In this document: in pieces, positions 1 through 12,439 of the stretch
Layout of the letters: each line of letters opens with the position of its first letter
How positions within the stretch are numbered: the first letter of the stretch is position 1
Source: Hydractinia symbiolongicarpus
Lineage: Eukaryota > Cnidaria > Hydrozoa > Anthoathecata > Hydractiniidae
Direction: 5' to 3'
DNA: 64,000 nt
Assembly: GCF_029227915.1 (NCBI RefSeq)
Contig: NC_079885.1
Span: 23,747,001 to 23,811,000, forward strand
Translations under genes and position numbers: made by a program
Notes under the pieces: model-generated
Seen by the model: the letters and a program-made list of their open reading frames with translations, nothing else
The model's database searches: none
Told to the model about the DNA's origin: nothing

Positions 1-713
1 AACAACAAAATAATTATAAAATCCAATTTAGAAAGAGATTTCAGATGACGAGAGATTAATTGCTAAAAAAATGTAACTATGTTTGGTGATGTTTTAACGT
101 TCTCTCTTTTGGAAACGTATTATCCATGCATTAAAAAACTTAAAAAAAAACTAAACCTACCATATGGAACTTCGGGGTTGGAAGGTATGCCTAACTTATG
201 TGCTGTAAATGTTTGTGATTTTGATCTTTTCCCTAAATTTTGCAGCGTAAAATATTGTGACTACTCTCTTTTTTGTGCAGAAAATATTTAATGTCTGCAC
301 CACAAGTTGTAACTACAGCTTTACAACTTAATATCTTTTCATCTAGTGGATTGAAGCATAGTTTTTATATATTATTTTTGAGCTAGCTAGTAGATAAGAT
401 AACTGTAGAAACGCTACTATCTACTCTAAAGTCAAGATTTTTTGTTTCAACAGTCGAGAATCTAAAATGTTTTTGATATAATACTGCATTGCTCAGCTTT
501 TTTACTATGAAAAACATACTATTTAATGTTATTATTATTATTTATTACCATTATCCAGTGAGTTACAACACGTCTTTTTTTATGAGAAACATAAGGCTCA
601 TATTGCCTAAATTTTAAGAAACAATTAAGAAACATTGGCAGGCAGAGGTTAGCAAAAAAAGAAAATTTTGTGGAAAGTAATGATGTTCAACATTAAACAC
701 AAAAAATCATGTA

Positions 714-760
714 TCTATATTATAATACTCGCTGTCTGTCTGTAAGCCACTTTTAAAAAA
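714..760 (+). mobile_element. Helitron-like 5' terminus (isolated)
   Basis: The stretch opens with TC after a flanking A and runs TCTATATTATAATACTCGCT followed by CTGTCTGTCTG. This matches the 5' ends of the better-defined Helitrons at 10,639, 50,541 and 53,339. No matching hairpin/CTAG 3' end was found downstream, so the element is probably decayed. The rest of 1-4,500 shows no convincing coding sequence. Confidence 0.3.
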
Positions 761-1174
761 CCGGGGGTATAATTGCAGCTATATTACCTTAATAACCCCC
801 TATAATCACAGTAATAACCCCCGTCCCGCATTTTGAAATTCCCTAAAAGGACGTGAAGTTATATCCAAAATGCAGTTATGTGCTTCTGAATTAGTGGTCT
901 TTGGGGGCATGCCAAGTAGCTTAAATATTCTACCACCCATCGCATTTTGGATACAGTGTTTTTCACTGAACAATGAACTCAGCCATAACCTTTTTGTCTC
1001 TTTAGCCTACTTCTACTTTTTTTGTTTTTAAACTTAATAGAACCTAAAGCCACGTGACCACTAGCAACTTTTTTCATTAATACGCAACAAACTTGCTAAA
1101 TAATGAAAATGATACAAGCAGCCCCACCCCTTTAACTTCAGGAAAATTTGCAACAAATTTGATTTCTGCAACAT

Positions 1175-1246
1175 AAAAAAAGTTTAAAACTATCTTTAAC
1201 TGTTTCTATCTCGATAGAAACAGTTGAAAAAATTTTTAAACTTTTT
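1175..1246. repeat. Nested palindrome
   Basis: A perfect 13-bp inverted repeat with a 2-nt loop (1198-1225, AACTGTTTCTATC and its complement) sits inside an outer imperfect A/T-rich inverted repeat (AAAGTTTAAAA against TTTTTAAACTTT). It could form a cruciform or hairpin; no gene is attached. Confidence 0.7.
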
Positions 1247-2772
1247 GTTCTCTTTTTTGTGCAAAGATTTTCTAGTGGATCCACGTGAAAAACATGTTTT
1301 GCAGCGCATTTCCTGATTTTATTCGTGTATTTGGCATGTTTATCAAAGCACTATGACGGGCAAACAGAAATTAACAGATGAAGAAAAGATTAAATTACTG
1401 ATGTTTCACAAAGAAAGGTTTGATACTCTCTTTCTCAATATATTATCTTCTTTTAATAGATAAGGATATAAACATTCCACTAGAAAGTCGAAGTGAATTC
1501 TATTCATTCTGATGTAATCCTTCAGGGAGTCTGTTTCAATTAATCCTTGGAATAGAATGCTGTAAACTCCAATTTGTGCCCTATTTCGGAGTCAGGTTTG
1601 TACCCAGTTGCTCCGTTTTGCCCGTTTTCTCCTTGCAACTTCCTCTTTTTCATCAAGGAAAAGCAAGGCAACACAGAGAGCTTGTTTTCTTCTTAAGGCC
1701 ACTATTTCAATGAAAAATATGATTACATATGGCCATTGATATATTTTGTTGCAATCCAAATGCAACATTTTTGTGTGACGTTTTGACAAAAAAAGTTGCT
1801 AGTGGCCCCGTAGCTTAATACTTTCTGGTTAAATCTTAGATATTTTTCATTTTATAACTGATGGATTTTTTTTTCAGTTTTTTGTTAACCGCTTGTGAGC
1901 TATTGGTAGAAAGTATATTACTTTTATATTTTATCAGTGTTTAATCATCAACTTCCATCAAGGAAGTTAGATGAAGTTAAATTATTCAAATAAGTAAAGT
2001 GAATTCCCACTGACACTAAACTGAGATATTTCTTTATATGTTTTCCGAAATTAAGATATACTATAATTGGTCAAGTTCAAATTATGTCTTGCCACGATTC
2101 TAATTATCAGGAATTATCTGGTTTATTTTGAAACCCTATGATGATCGAAGACAGTAAACATGGATTTTAGAAGAAGATCAAGCTGTATAAACATTTGTGT
2201 TTATTTTGTATCTTTCGTGCTAAAGCTGTGCAAAAATCTTTTATTTTATCACCTCCTTTCAAAAGTACAGCAGTAGACATCCGATTACACGCGCTAAGTG
2301 CAGTTTTTAAACTTTAGAAGTATGCACTTATTCGGACAGGGCGCTTATCAACCTAATTTCGCATTGGGTGCATAAAGGGCCCGCAGCAAATTTAAATTTT
2401 AATAGCTTTCTGAAATACGTTACATCACAGTTATAGGACTGGTACAATTTCCAAAAAAATTCTATTGATGACGTCAGTGCGTTTTAGGCATCGTTCAAAA
2501 CCACCGCAGTGAACTATCCACAATGAAAAATGCGATAAATACTGAGCTAATGGTCAAATGAGCATGAAAATTTATCCAATTTAAGATTTTGGCTTGTTTC
2601 TAGACCTGATGAATCCGTTTCCCCGATTTTCACAATGCTAATCCGATATAGGGATTATACTGATATTGTCATCACTAAAAGAAATCAAAATGGAAATGCC
2701 AAAATATTGCCTGAAATGTTTTAAAATGCAATATAAATTTGTATTGAGCCAATTTTAGAACTGCTGATGGCA

Positions 2773-2870
2773 ATACTGACGATAGCATGACGATACTGAC
2801 GATAGCATGACGATACTGACGATAGCATGACGATACTGACGATAGCATGACGATACTGACGATAGCATGA
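2773..2870. repeat. 20-bp tandem array, about 5 copies
   Basis: Unit GATAGCATGACGATACTGAC is repeated nearly perfectly. The open frame crossing it on the minus strand is produced by the repeat and is not a gene. Confidence 0.95.
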
Positions 2871-3810
2871 TAGCAATTTTTTATACATAAGTATAATTCT
2901 GTCGTAATTAAAAAACAGCGTGGATTTTATGTCTTCTCCCTCATACCTATAAGCACCAAAAAAACCTATGCCAAAAAGAGCCAAACAGTATTCAAACAGT
3001 TACTTGTATTTTTCTGATTTTGCTTTACGTTTTCTATAGAAGTATCTTAGATCGGTTACATACTTCTAACAGTATTTAATGAATGTTGAGTAAAAAAAAA
3101 AAACGGTTGGTTTATCTAAACAAAAAATAAAAGCAAAAAAACAAACACCACTATTCGCCATAGACCTGTACGCTTAATAAACTTCTACTGGCAAACTTAT
3201 TCTACCAGGTGTTTTGTTTAAAAATATTTGAAGAATTTCCTCGTCAAGTACTTACACAATCCTGGATATTGCAAAAATGGGCAGAATTTCGACGATCGCA
3301 AAAAAGAACGGCGTTTCTATCTAAATAACACCAACTGTCCACTTGCTAAAGTTTTATATTTCAAATTCCAACTTTATATAAATTTAATTTTAAGGAGTTA
3401 ACAATTTTTCTTCACAAAAATGGTTAAGGCACGTGTTTTTAAAATTTACGCTTGCGTAGGAATGTTTGATGTGCATTTATGACACTACAAGTAGTATTAT
3501 ATAGCCTTGAAATTTTGTCCTCTGTTCTCTTCTCACAAAAATCTCTTAAAGATCACTGCGCTGTTGATTTATTTTTGTAGTACATTAACCTTAAATTTGA
3601 TTTTACTGTTCTTAATTTTTTTAAATACCGTAAGTAATTCAATAGAGCAAAATATAACTGCATTATAAAAACATTTTGCACTGATGGGCTCTACCTAGTT
3701 AAATTTTTTCTCTACCTTTTCATCTGACCGGAAAAAACTTTGATGTAACTTCTTAATTCCACACTTTCGAATTTTGGGAATTTTTTGTGGTGTTAAACAT
3801 GGTGTCATCA

Positions 3811-3893
3811 ACTGTTTTGCTGTTGTTGCTGTTGTTGTTGTTAAATTTTTGTTGTTGTTGCGTTGTTGGTGTTTGTTGTTGTTGTTGCTGTTG
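3811..3893. repeat. GTT/GCT trinucleotide microsatellite
   Basis: Interrupted runs of GTT with GCT variants. Simple sequence with no coding role seen. Confidence 0.9.
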
Positions 3894-4512
3894 ACGGGAT
3901 ATGATTAAATATTGATAACACAAATTTAAAAAAAGTCATTAACTACCTTTTAATTCAGTTTTCCGCAACAGTATCAGGGAAAAATAAGCACATATCTGTA
4001 AAAGAAAAATATGCAAGCCAATACGAAAGCCGCAACATTACAATAAAAAACATTAACAAAAAGATAAGGAAGTGTGACCAGGACAGTCGGTGATAAAAAA
4101 CCGAACAAAATTAAACTAATGATGTCACTACGATGGAGACACGCCTTCACCACAAACTACCTCCCCATTAAACAGCTGTGCTAACCAAAAAAACAAAAAT
4201 AGCATTGATACGTTACACAATATACAGTTTGATCAACTTTGCTCCCAGGTCGACTTGTCTTTACTTAACATTAAAAAAATTTGTACGGGTACGAGGTAAT
4301 CTTGGGTAAAAAGACAACTTCCATTTGGTTAAGAAGTTAATTGAACATATATGTAGCGACTTGCCAAAAGTAACAATTCCCCTGAGTATTAAAGTCCACA
4401 ATATCGTTTTCAGCTTCTTTTCCAAAACAATGCAAATAGAAGACAGCGACAACCTTCAGAACAGTCCACCTGTGCAAAAAGTATATTCAGCTGACCACTC
4501 ATAGGAGACGTC

Positions 4513-4520
4513 TATATATT
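4513..4520 (+). promoter_or_regulatory. Putative TATA box of the fibrinogen-related gene
   Basis: TATATATT lies about 46 bases upstream of the ATG at 4566, leaving room for a short 5' leader. It is assigned by position and composition only. Confidence 0.45.
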
Positions 4521-4565
4521 TAGCAGGGTTTTTTTTAAACTTTCAACAAACTACAGTGAGGAGAG

Positions 4566-5468
4566 ATGGCGGTGCCTTTTCTTTTGATAGTTCTTCTCGT
4601 GCGAGTTGACATAATTTCAACTTCGACACTAGTGGATCTTGATATAAAAATTAAAGCTCTTCAATCTAAAGTTGATACACTGGAAACGCAAGTGGGCACG
4701 TCTTCCAGTTACTGTCGCATGTTACAAAAGGATATCTGCGGACCATGCACTTGCTTGGATGACTACACAATACCGCAAAAATATTACTGTGACTGCCGGA
4801 ATCTAAAACCACAACGAGACTGTTTACAACATTACCAATCAGGAGTGAGAGTTGATGGTTTGTATATGGTGCACATGAACAATTTAAAGATGGTACAAGT
4901 CTACTGCGATCAAACAACAGACGGCGGTGGTTGGACAGTGTTTCAAAGAAGAATGGACGGCACAGTCAACTTTTATCGAAACTGGCGCGAATACAAAATC
5001 GGTTTTGGAAAACTTCAACATGAATTTTATCTTGGTAATGAAAATCTCTACATTTTAACACTACAGTCGTTGTATCCGAAAGGAAGTCAACTGCGCGTAG
5101 ATATGGTAGACTGGGACGATAGAAGGATCTACGCGAAGTACAGTTCTTTTCAAGTTGATAATGAAAATACCAAATACACGATTCATCTCGGTTCGTATTC
5201 AGGAAACGCTGGCTACAGTCTAACATATCATGATGGACAAAAATTTTCAACCTATGACAAGGACTATGATGCAAGTAGTGATAACTGTGCCCAAAAATAT
5301 CGAGGCGCGTGGTGGTTTAAGAGCTGTCATCTTTCCGATTTAAACGGCGAATACGTGCAGAAAGATGCACCCCACCCAGGAAGTGAGAGAGGTGTATATT
5401 GGTATCATTATAAATACAGTTCTACATACTCCTTAAAGTTTACAGAAATGAAAGTCAGAAGACTTTAG
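4566..5468 (+). CDS. Secreted fibrinogen-related protein (FReD), single exon
   Basis: The 300-residue ORF begins with a hydrophobic signal peptide (about residues 1-20). A short heptad-like coiled coil follows (about 22-45, LDIKIKALQSKVDTLETQV), then a Cys-rich linker (about 49-85), then a complete fibrinogen C-terminal domain to the end. Family hallmarks seen are the DGGGWTVFQRR entry motif, a calcium-site-like DKDYDASSDNCA near residues 229-240, GAWWFKSCHLSDLNG, and a terminal TEMKVRR strand. The layout resembles ficolin/tachylectin-type lectins, which bind acetylated sugars and act extracellularly. That ligand is inferred from the family. No intron is needed. A broken paralogue lies at 12,127-12,428. 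Confidence 0.93.
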   Translation: MAVPFLLIVLLVRVDIISTSTLVDLDIKIKALQSKVDTLETQVGTSSSYCRMLQKDICGPCTCLDDYTIPQKYYCDCRNLKPQRDCLQHYQSGVRVDGLYMVHMNNLKMVQVYCDQTTDGGGWTVFQRRMDGTVNFYRNWREYKIGFGKLQHEFYLGNENLYILTLQSLYPKGSQLRVDMVDWDDRRIYAKYSSFQVDNENTKYTIHLGSYSGNAGYSLTYHDGQKFSTYDKDYDASSDNCAQKYRGAWWFKSCHLSDLNGEYVQKDAPHPGSERGVYWYHYKYSSTYSLKFTEMKVRRL

Positions 5469-5469
5469 A

Positions 5470-8400
5470 GGAAATACATGAATACAAAATGTAAATTTTT
5501 TGTTAATCATTCGACTCTGTGACAACTCATGCAACGCTATTCACAGCTTCCAAAGACTAAAGGTGCATCGTGCATAAGGCCCTATAACTTGCCCGCGGCA
5601 CACAAATTCATTACTACATTTGCTTGCGTGATAAAACTTAGCATGTTTGTAGATATGCTTGAGACGACCAGATTCCAGGTAAAATTTGATGAAATATGAA
5701 TTTAAACTTCTTAAGCATTCCTGATGCTATGACAAAAATTCTTGGTACACATCTTGCCTAAATAGCAAAATAGTGATTTGATATTAACAAAACGTAACTT
5801 TAATGACGTCATTGAGATCGAAAGTGTCGTAATATTTGTAAGAAAGTTCTTATTTTAACAATAAAAGTTTAAAAAGCAGTTTTTCCGGAAAGACTGATAT
5901 TCATGTCTTTAAACTTTGTACATGTTTAAATATTGCTTTTAAAGATGTTCGAGGTAAATAAAATAATGTAATGACGTCATTGGATCAAAAATGACGTTAT
6001 TTCGCTGGTTTTAAATTTCCAGGAAACCTCGACCGTATTTAATCCCTTCAACTTATATATCTCTCAAGCAATAATTAGTAACCAGCTGATAAACAACTTA
6101 CATTGAGGAAGGGAGACTAAATACAAACGGCTTTTTTTGTTCATCACGGACTCGCCGCCTTGCCAGAATGTTTTTGCAATAATAAGAAGCAATAATTTTA
6201 TGACGCTTCCGCGCCAATAAAGTTTCCTATTAGACCACCCCTCCGCCTTCCGGATATAAAAAGGGACAAAAAACGCTAAGAACAAGATAATGTTAAGAAC
6301 AAAAATTTATCTTTATAATCAATCAAAAATAGTAGATGGTGACTTTTTAAATCAGTTATTATATTAGGGGTAAAAGTGTCACAAATGCTAATGTAAAATA
6401 ATCTAACAAATAATAACTCGCATTATTATATACCCGTAAGCAAAAACAGCCATTGAATAAATAATCGTATTCCACCCGTATTATTCAATGCTTGTGACGT
6501 AACAATAGTTTTGACAAAACATTCGTAAACGCATGTTTTGATTTTATCCTTTCCGCCTCATTAATTTTTATCGTAATTAACTGTGATTGGTTGTAACTTT
6601 TTGTCTCTTTGTACCGTGTCGATTTCAACAACATTTCGAAAACATGTCGATTTCACAAAAAAATGTTTCGATCTACACTATAAAATGAAACGAAAACAAA
6701 ACAAACACAAAACAAAATAAGTAATATTAATTATAACAATCTCTTTTGGGTATATAATAAAACATATATACAATAGGTAAACATAGGTTATTGGATGTTT
6801 ACCTATTGTATATCTACTTATTGTCCACAAACATAAAAAAAGGGAATCTATGCTATCGGACAACTGCAATGTACGAAAGCTGCGCTTTAAACAAACGATA
6901 AATTCTTCCTTAAAAACAATTAAACTCAATCAACCAAATGAGGAATGAAATTAAGAATAGTAAGTAAGAAGAGCAGAAACTGTGTGGGAGGCAAGAAACT
7001 TCAAGAAAGTTTATAAAGGTAACAATAACTCGTAAAGCTACCGAATGTACTTTTGCTTTAGCAAAATAAAAAACGTTCTTACTTGTATATTTGTTACTCA
7101 GGACCGGATCCAGTGTACACCAGCGTCCTACCGCGACTGGCATAACGCTTAAAGGAAAGTTAAGGAAAGTTCAATTAGAGTACCGCAGTCATGTACATAC
7201 TAATGACTTTTCTATTCCGTGGCAATTTTGTGATGGATATGGAGAAACGCGACTGAAATTCAAAAGTGATTGGCTGGTAAACTAAAAACAAATAATTGTA
7301 TATAAATGGAAGCTATTAGTACTGTTTTCCTTTTGTAATCGAAACGAATTAAATTTTCTACACAAAAGTAGGATTTGACAGCGCTGCAATGTTGTATACG
7401 CCACATGGAAAACTTTTGGGAAACATTGGAAACATTGGAAATCAAAGTTCCTTGTGTAACTTGGAAAGTGTTGGGAACGTAGCTTGAAAGCCCCGAAACA
7501 TGGAATAAATAGCTTCTATGCATGCATGCCATCGATTAGGTGAACCACAGCCAGCACAACGTTGTGTTAAGAAGTGGTGAAAACACCTTATTTGTAAATT
7601 GAAGAACCAATTACCGTTTTGTATAATGCGACGCCATGCAAACTTTAACCAGATTTAAGCCACAACTCTTTATGGTTAGGAGATATATTGCTATAGCATG
7701 CATGTCAACATTATACGCGACATGAGACTTTTAGATTATAACCGTGTTTGTTTGTTTTTCTCTCAGAAACTTTATTTTCTATCTTCAGTCCACGATTTAA
7801 CTTTTAATAATTGAACATATTTGTTTCTTTACAAATAAATTTCAACCCCTAGCGTGGCATAACAACACTTTGAGTTCTGCCTTAACAAGGTTTTTGCCAG
7901 GGTTATAATAACTTAGCTATAAGGATGTCTACGTTTTTCGAACCTGTATCGGCTATTTACTGCTTTCGCTTTAACTGTCTTTGGGTCCGTATAGGTTTAA
8001 TTAAAAACATATAACAATCCTCAGTGTATTGGAATTGTTAAAAATATGTATTCAGCCTAACGATTGAGCAGGGTAGGATAATGTATTAAAATGTAGTAAG
8101 TACTCATTTTGGATCAGGTCAAGTATCAAATCATTTGATTGACTCTAAACGCATCAAATCTAAAGATACGTGCACTTTTGCATCCTATGAACTGGTCGAA
8201 ACTTAGTTTCTCCTCCATCGGTCTTTAGCCGAATTTACCTTTTAGCAAATTGAGATTTGCATTGTAAATTAGGAGAATTTATAAATTATTCGATCCAATA
8301 ATTAAAACAGTTAACGACGACACAACACCACGAGTGAGTAACATCTGGGGAATATCAGAATCTCGTCATAATTACTTCCTGTCAAGTAGCAGTTGTTACT

Positions 8401-8800
8401 TGAGGACTAGCAATGTTGTAAGCACTTTTCTGGTTATGGCGGTCAAATTTGTCAAGTTTAGCGCAAACCACAAAATGATGCATCGAAACTAGTCAGATAA
8501 ACATTGACTTTTAATATAGTCTGAATGAACGCCAAAATTATCACAATGCATTACGCGATAAAAACAACTTTGTTATCTGCATATACCTCGACATGATTTC
8601 TTTCTGAATCATTCATCGTAGGGCGGAAACTTTTGGCTGTGTTGACGTTTAGGCTCACCTTGCCTCTGGGATTTGCTTAAGGTGGTTTAAAGGAAGTCAC
8701 TTACAGTCACTCGTTTAAAGTTATTGCCGATTAAGAATTGGTGTAAAGTTCTCTTGTTTTATATTTTAGCGCTTTTTTTTTAAAAAAAACCTAGCCACCA
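5470..8800. other. Gene-free interval
   Basis: Only short unsupported ORFs are present. The interval holds two TGACGTCA octamers (near 5,802 and 5,972), short inverted repeats around 6,430-6,500 and the hairpin at 6,766-6,813. No domain, splice-bounded exon or RNA gene was recognised. Confidence 0.6.
6766..6813. repeat. 18-bp perfect hairpin
   Basis: ATATACAATAGGTAAACA (6766-6783) is exactly complementary to 6796-6813, with a 12-nt loop. No TA-type flanking duplication is obvious. Confidence 0.85.
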
Positions 8801-8809
8801 TATTTGTTT

Positions 8810-10638
8810 ATGTTTTTGTTGCTTAATTAATGTGTTTGTCCTAAAATTCAAAATGCTACATAAAGCTGTTAGCTGACTAACAAACGGAGAACTTTGGTTT
8901 GTTAAACTTACTGCTCACTGTAATGTTATTATTTTTACATTACTATTGTTTCTCTTTATATGTGTTTTACTAAGCATAAATAGCTAGCTTTAGTTTTAGC
9001 TAAGTGTTCCCAGTTTAAGTATATTTAACTGGCTGTCTTAGCTACTGTTAGCTGGCTAATGTTTAGCCTCCAAGTCCTACTCCCCATCCCATATGCCTAG
9101 CTCTAACCTATGACTTATGTTGTTATTCGTCTTTTTTAATTATCTATAGCTAGCTACCTTAGTTTCCAAACTTTTCTTCTTTTATAAGCACAAATTATGA
9201 TGTAACAAACTTTTGCAGATGTATTTTGTATTTCTTTTTCTGTCCTCCTTCCTGTAAACTTTACAAAGGGACCACGGGCAATATGACAAGTGGAATATTT
9301 TTTCAGAATTTAAAGCGTGTGTGTTAAGTTATTTTTATTGTTTTGTTTCTGACATCCTGTTTAACTTTTGTCATCCTACATGTAAAATGCCAGGTTATTT
9401 TTACAGGGAGTTGTAGACATTTGATTGGCAATTTATGTGGGTTTATGAGTTTATTTTAATTTATGAGAGGATGGTATGGTTGTTCGTGTTTTTGTTTATA
9501 TTGCAAACTGCTGTTTTTTAAAATTTTGTGTAAACTTTTTTGGGAAAAAGACCACATGCAATATACTGAGAGAACAAATTCACGTTTTTGTTAAGAATTT
9601 TAAAATTGTAGTAATAACTGTGTTTGGTGATACTGAAAAAATTACTAATTGTTCTGACTAAAACGTTTTTGTTTTTTTATATTGTATGATGAAATGCCTG
9701 ATTTTTCTATAATTTGATGTGTTTCATAACCTTTATGTGAAAGATTTATGGGCAATGGCAATATAGGACATGCTAAATGAACTGATTTTCGTTGATTTGG
9801 ATATGCTCCTCAAAAACCAATCTGTTTTACATTTTGTGTAAACTTTTGTGTGGACAGACCGTATATATTCCAAAAATAATATCTTTGTTCATTCAAAATT
9901 TACTCCTTATTCTTTTTTGACATTTACGTTTAAAATGGTTGGTAAAGGTCACTACAGATCATCATACTAAGAAAAAATTTTGTGTCTTAACCGGTTATAT
10001 CATTTTTACTTTTTGTGTATATTTTGGGGGAACAGGGTAGTAGATAACCGAATAAATGATTTTCCAGATATAAATTTGATGTTTTTGACACTTTTGATTA
10101 AAATATTAAAGGTTTTCAACGTAATCAAACGAAATCACTTTACTTATACTTAATTTTTGGGATGTGTCATTTCTGACTTTATTATTATTGTTGGTGTTGT
10201 ACGTGATTCTATACATTATTTTGATCAGCGTTTCAAGCTCTACACATTGGAAGCAACGTGTAAACATATTTCAGGAAAAAATATTGTGTATTGACGAGTC
10301 CTGGCAGACGTCATCAATATACAATTTACGACTCTCTTTTCCAATGTACTTCTGCCTAAGTGGATTTTAAACTGCAAATTTCTAAAGAAAATCTTTATTT
10401 TTACTTTAGAGGACTTTACTGACGTCAGCAAAATGTTAAAATTTTAAAACACTTATATGTATCTCCTTATGCGTTTGCGAACACTTATTTTTATCAGCGT
10501 TTCAATCTGCACGCATTACAGGCAAGAGATAACTACATTTCGTCAATTTTTTTTGTATGCACTGCTGACGTTAGCAAAATCTGCAAAACAACCTAATCTT
10601 CTGCCTGAGTGGATTTTTCCACGGGCCTTATCGACTAG
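8810..10638 (+). mobile_element. Helitron (3' end defined, 5' end unclear)
   Basis: The segment aligns with about 51,230-53,338, sharing runs such as TTTGTCCTAAAATT, GCATAAAGCTGTTAGCTG and repeated TTTTGTGTAAACTTTTGTG. Its 3' end shows the Helitron signature: hairpin GTGGATTTTTCCAC, a short spacer, then CTAG ending at 10,638. No Rep/helicase ORF is seen, so it is non-autonomous. The 5' boundary could not be located. Small ORFs inside are repeat-derived. Confidence 0.65.
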
Positions 10639-11367
10639 TCTCTATGATAATACGCCAGTTCTGTCTGTCTGTCACTTTTGCAGAGTGGATAAAATTTCTT
10701 TGATGAAGTCTATAAAACATCGCCTATAAATTTGTTCTGTAAATTAACAAACTTTGACGTTAAAACAATGTTGACGTCAAAGGAAAGTATATTAAGATTA
10801 GTGAAGCCATTGCATTGCACTTTTAAATTTAAGGCTTAATAACTTGGAAACGGGTGAAAAAAACTGACGTCATCTCCTGCGTAGATAACTAAGGACCACC
10901 TGGGACTAATTTAGGTAAGTTTCCCAAACCTGGGTCCCCGAATCCGTTTTGGAATGGACGGGTTGATGACGTCACCAAAAAACCTTCAAACCATAATATC
11001 TCTGCAACCGTTTGTCAAAAATACGCGATCCTATACATTTTCTTGATCAGCATTTCAAGACCTATAAAATGAAGGCAGCAGGTATGCAAATTTCTAAAAA
11101 AAAAGTTTGGGGGGGTTTGACCGGCCATTGCTGACGTCAGCAAAATTTTAAAACCCTTATATCTCATTAACAGCTTATCAAAAAGACATGATCATATACA
11201 TTTTCTTGGTCAGCGATTAAACCTTTTCACAGTACGGGCAACGAATAAACTAAATTTCGCCAAAAATGTTTGTAATTGCACTGCTGACATCAGCAAAAAA
11301 CCTAAAACAACCTATTTTTCCATTTTCCTTCTGCCTAAATGGATTCTTCCACGGGTCTTATCGACTG
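10639..11367 (+). mobile_element. Non-autonomous Helitron, complete ends
   Basis: It starts directly after the CTAG of the preceding Helitron with TCTCTATGATAATACGCCAG and a CTGTCTGTCTG tract. It ends with hairpin GTGGATTCTTCCAC (GTGGA/TCCAC arms after an A-to-G-type change in the neighbouring base), a spacer, then CTGG, which fits the CTRR rule. The interior carries several TGACGTCA octamers and closely matches 53,339-53,512 plus 56,180-56,594. It is about 730 bp with no ORF of note. The head-to-tail junction with its neighbour is exact. Confidence 0.75.
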
Positions 11368-12126
11368 GTAACCTAATAATCGGTAATATCAATATAGAAA
11401 GGGTTGCGGAGCGGTTGACACGGTCCCCTAGGTTCGCAACCGAAAAATATTAGATGCCCCTTTCAATTAAATCGTATAAAAAATAATAATCTCACGTGCT
11501 CCATGGTAATTGATCAAACGGTTTCATCTCTCCAAACCAAAAAAAGGTTTAGTTTGATAAAATATATCCTGGGGCTTCTGCATTAGCAGTACCGCAGTGT
11601 GCTCCAGATGCAATATTGCATGGGCCAGTGAAATATTTTGTTTAGAACCTAATGTATTAGAAAATGCTAAAAAATGTTAAACAGAAAAAGAATGGTGTCC
11701 GGCATCAGTGTACAGTTCGGGTCAAGTTACAAAAACAGAAAATATTTCTTTATCAGGAAATTATTTCCTGGTTTAGAAAATTATATGGTACCGTTTTTAT
11801 GCTAGCTAGCTAACTATTAAAGCAGCTGGCTAGCTAGCTATATGTTATTTAAGTTGTATTATTACTCCAGCTAAGTCCGCAGTTTAATGCTAGCTAGCTT
11901 TAGGTGTGAGTGAGGCTAAGAAGAAGGTTATTACATGTAAAAATTTAGTGATTCTGTACATACCCTTTCTTCACTTTTTTAAAGTGCCCTTATGTTCATT
12001 ACGACTAGCAAGGCGATATAGCTATCATCAACTCAATTTTCATTTCAAGCGCTAGGTATCTGAGTAAATGTCAGGTGATATTAATGAGGGTGACCAATGA
12101 ATCACGTCGCTAAAGCTGTATTCCGA

Positions 12127-12428
12127 TATTACCAATCAGAAGAGAGGGTGGATTGTTTGTATAATGTGAATATGAACAATTTAAAAATGGTACAAATCTA
12201 CTGCGATCAAACAACAGACGGAGTTAGTTGGACAGTATTTTAAAGACAAAATAAACGGCACAGTCAACTTTTATCGAAACTGGTGTAAATACAAAATCGG
12301 TTTTGAAAAACTTCAAAATCGATTGTGTCTTGTTACTGAAAATCTTTACATTTTAACATTACAAAAATTCACGAATATAAAATTTAAAGCTTTGTAAAAA
12401 CCTGCAAAGGTGCATAGTACATCAGGCC
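12127..12428 (+). pseudogene. Truncated fibrinogen-related pseudogene
   Basis: The segment matches 4,835-5,065 of the intact FReD gene (ATTACCAATCAG, ATGAACAATTTAAAAATGGT, ACTGCGATCAAACAACAGAC, GTCAACTTTTATCGAAACTGG). The codon matching Gln of TVFQRR has become TAA near 12,241, followed by a frameshift. After the stretch matching ENLYILTLQ, homology jumps to the intact gene's 3' UTR (CACGAATATAAAATTTAAAG, then AAGGTGCATAGTACATCAGGCCC), so about 400 bp of domain is deleted. The retained UTR points to a DNA-level duplication followed by decay. Confidence 0.88.
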
Positions 12429-12439
12429 CAATAAATCTT

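Noticed and set aside
2600-2630. CTGATGA near 2,607
   Set aside because: There is no GAAA box or stem after it.
2765-2875. CRISPR-like array
   Set aside because: The repeats are contiguous 20-bp units without unique spacers, in a eukaryotic context.
2721-2984. 87-codon minus-strand ORF
   Set aside because: Its repeated peptide comes from the 20-bp tandem array.
4666-5274. Minus-strand ORFs under the fibrinogen-related gene
   Set aside because: They are antisense shadows of a clearly supported domain and have no motifs.
9476-10729. Several 60-90-codon ORFs
   Set aside because: They lie inside Helitron repeats and change frame between sister copies.
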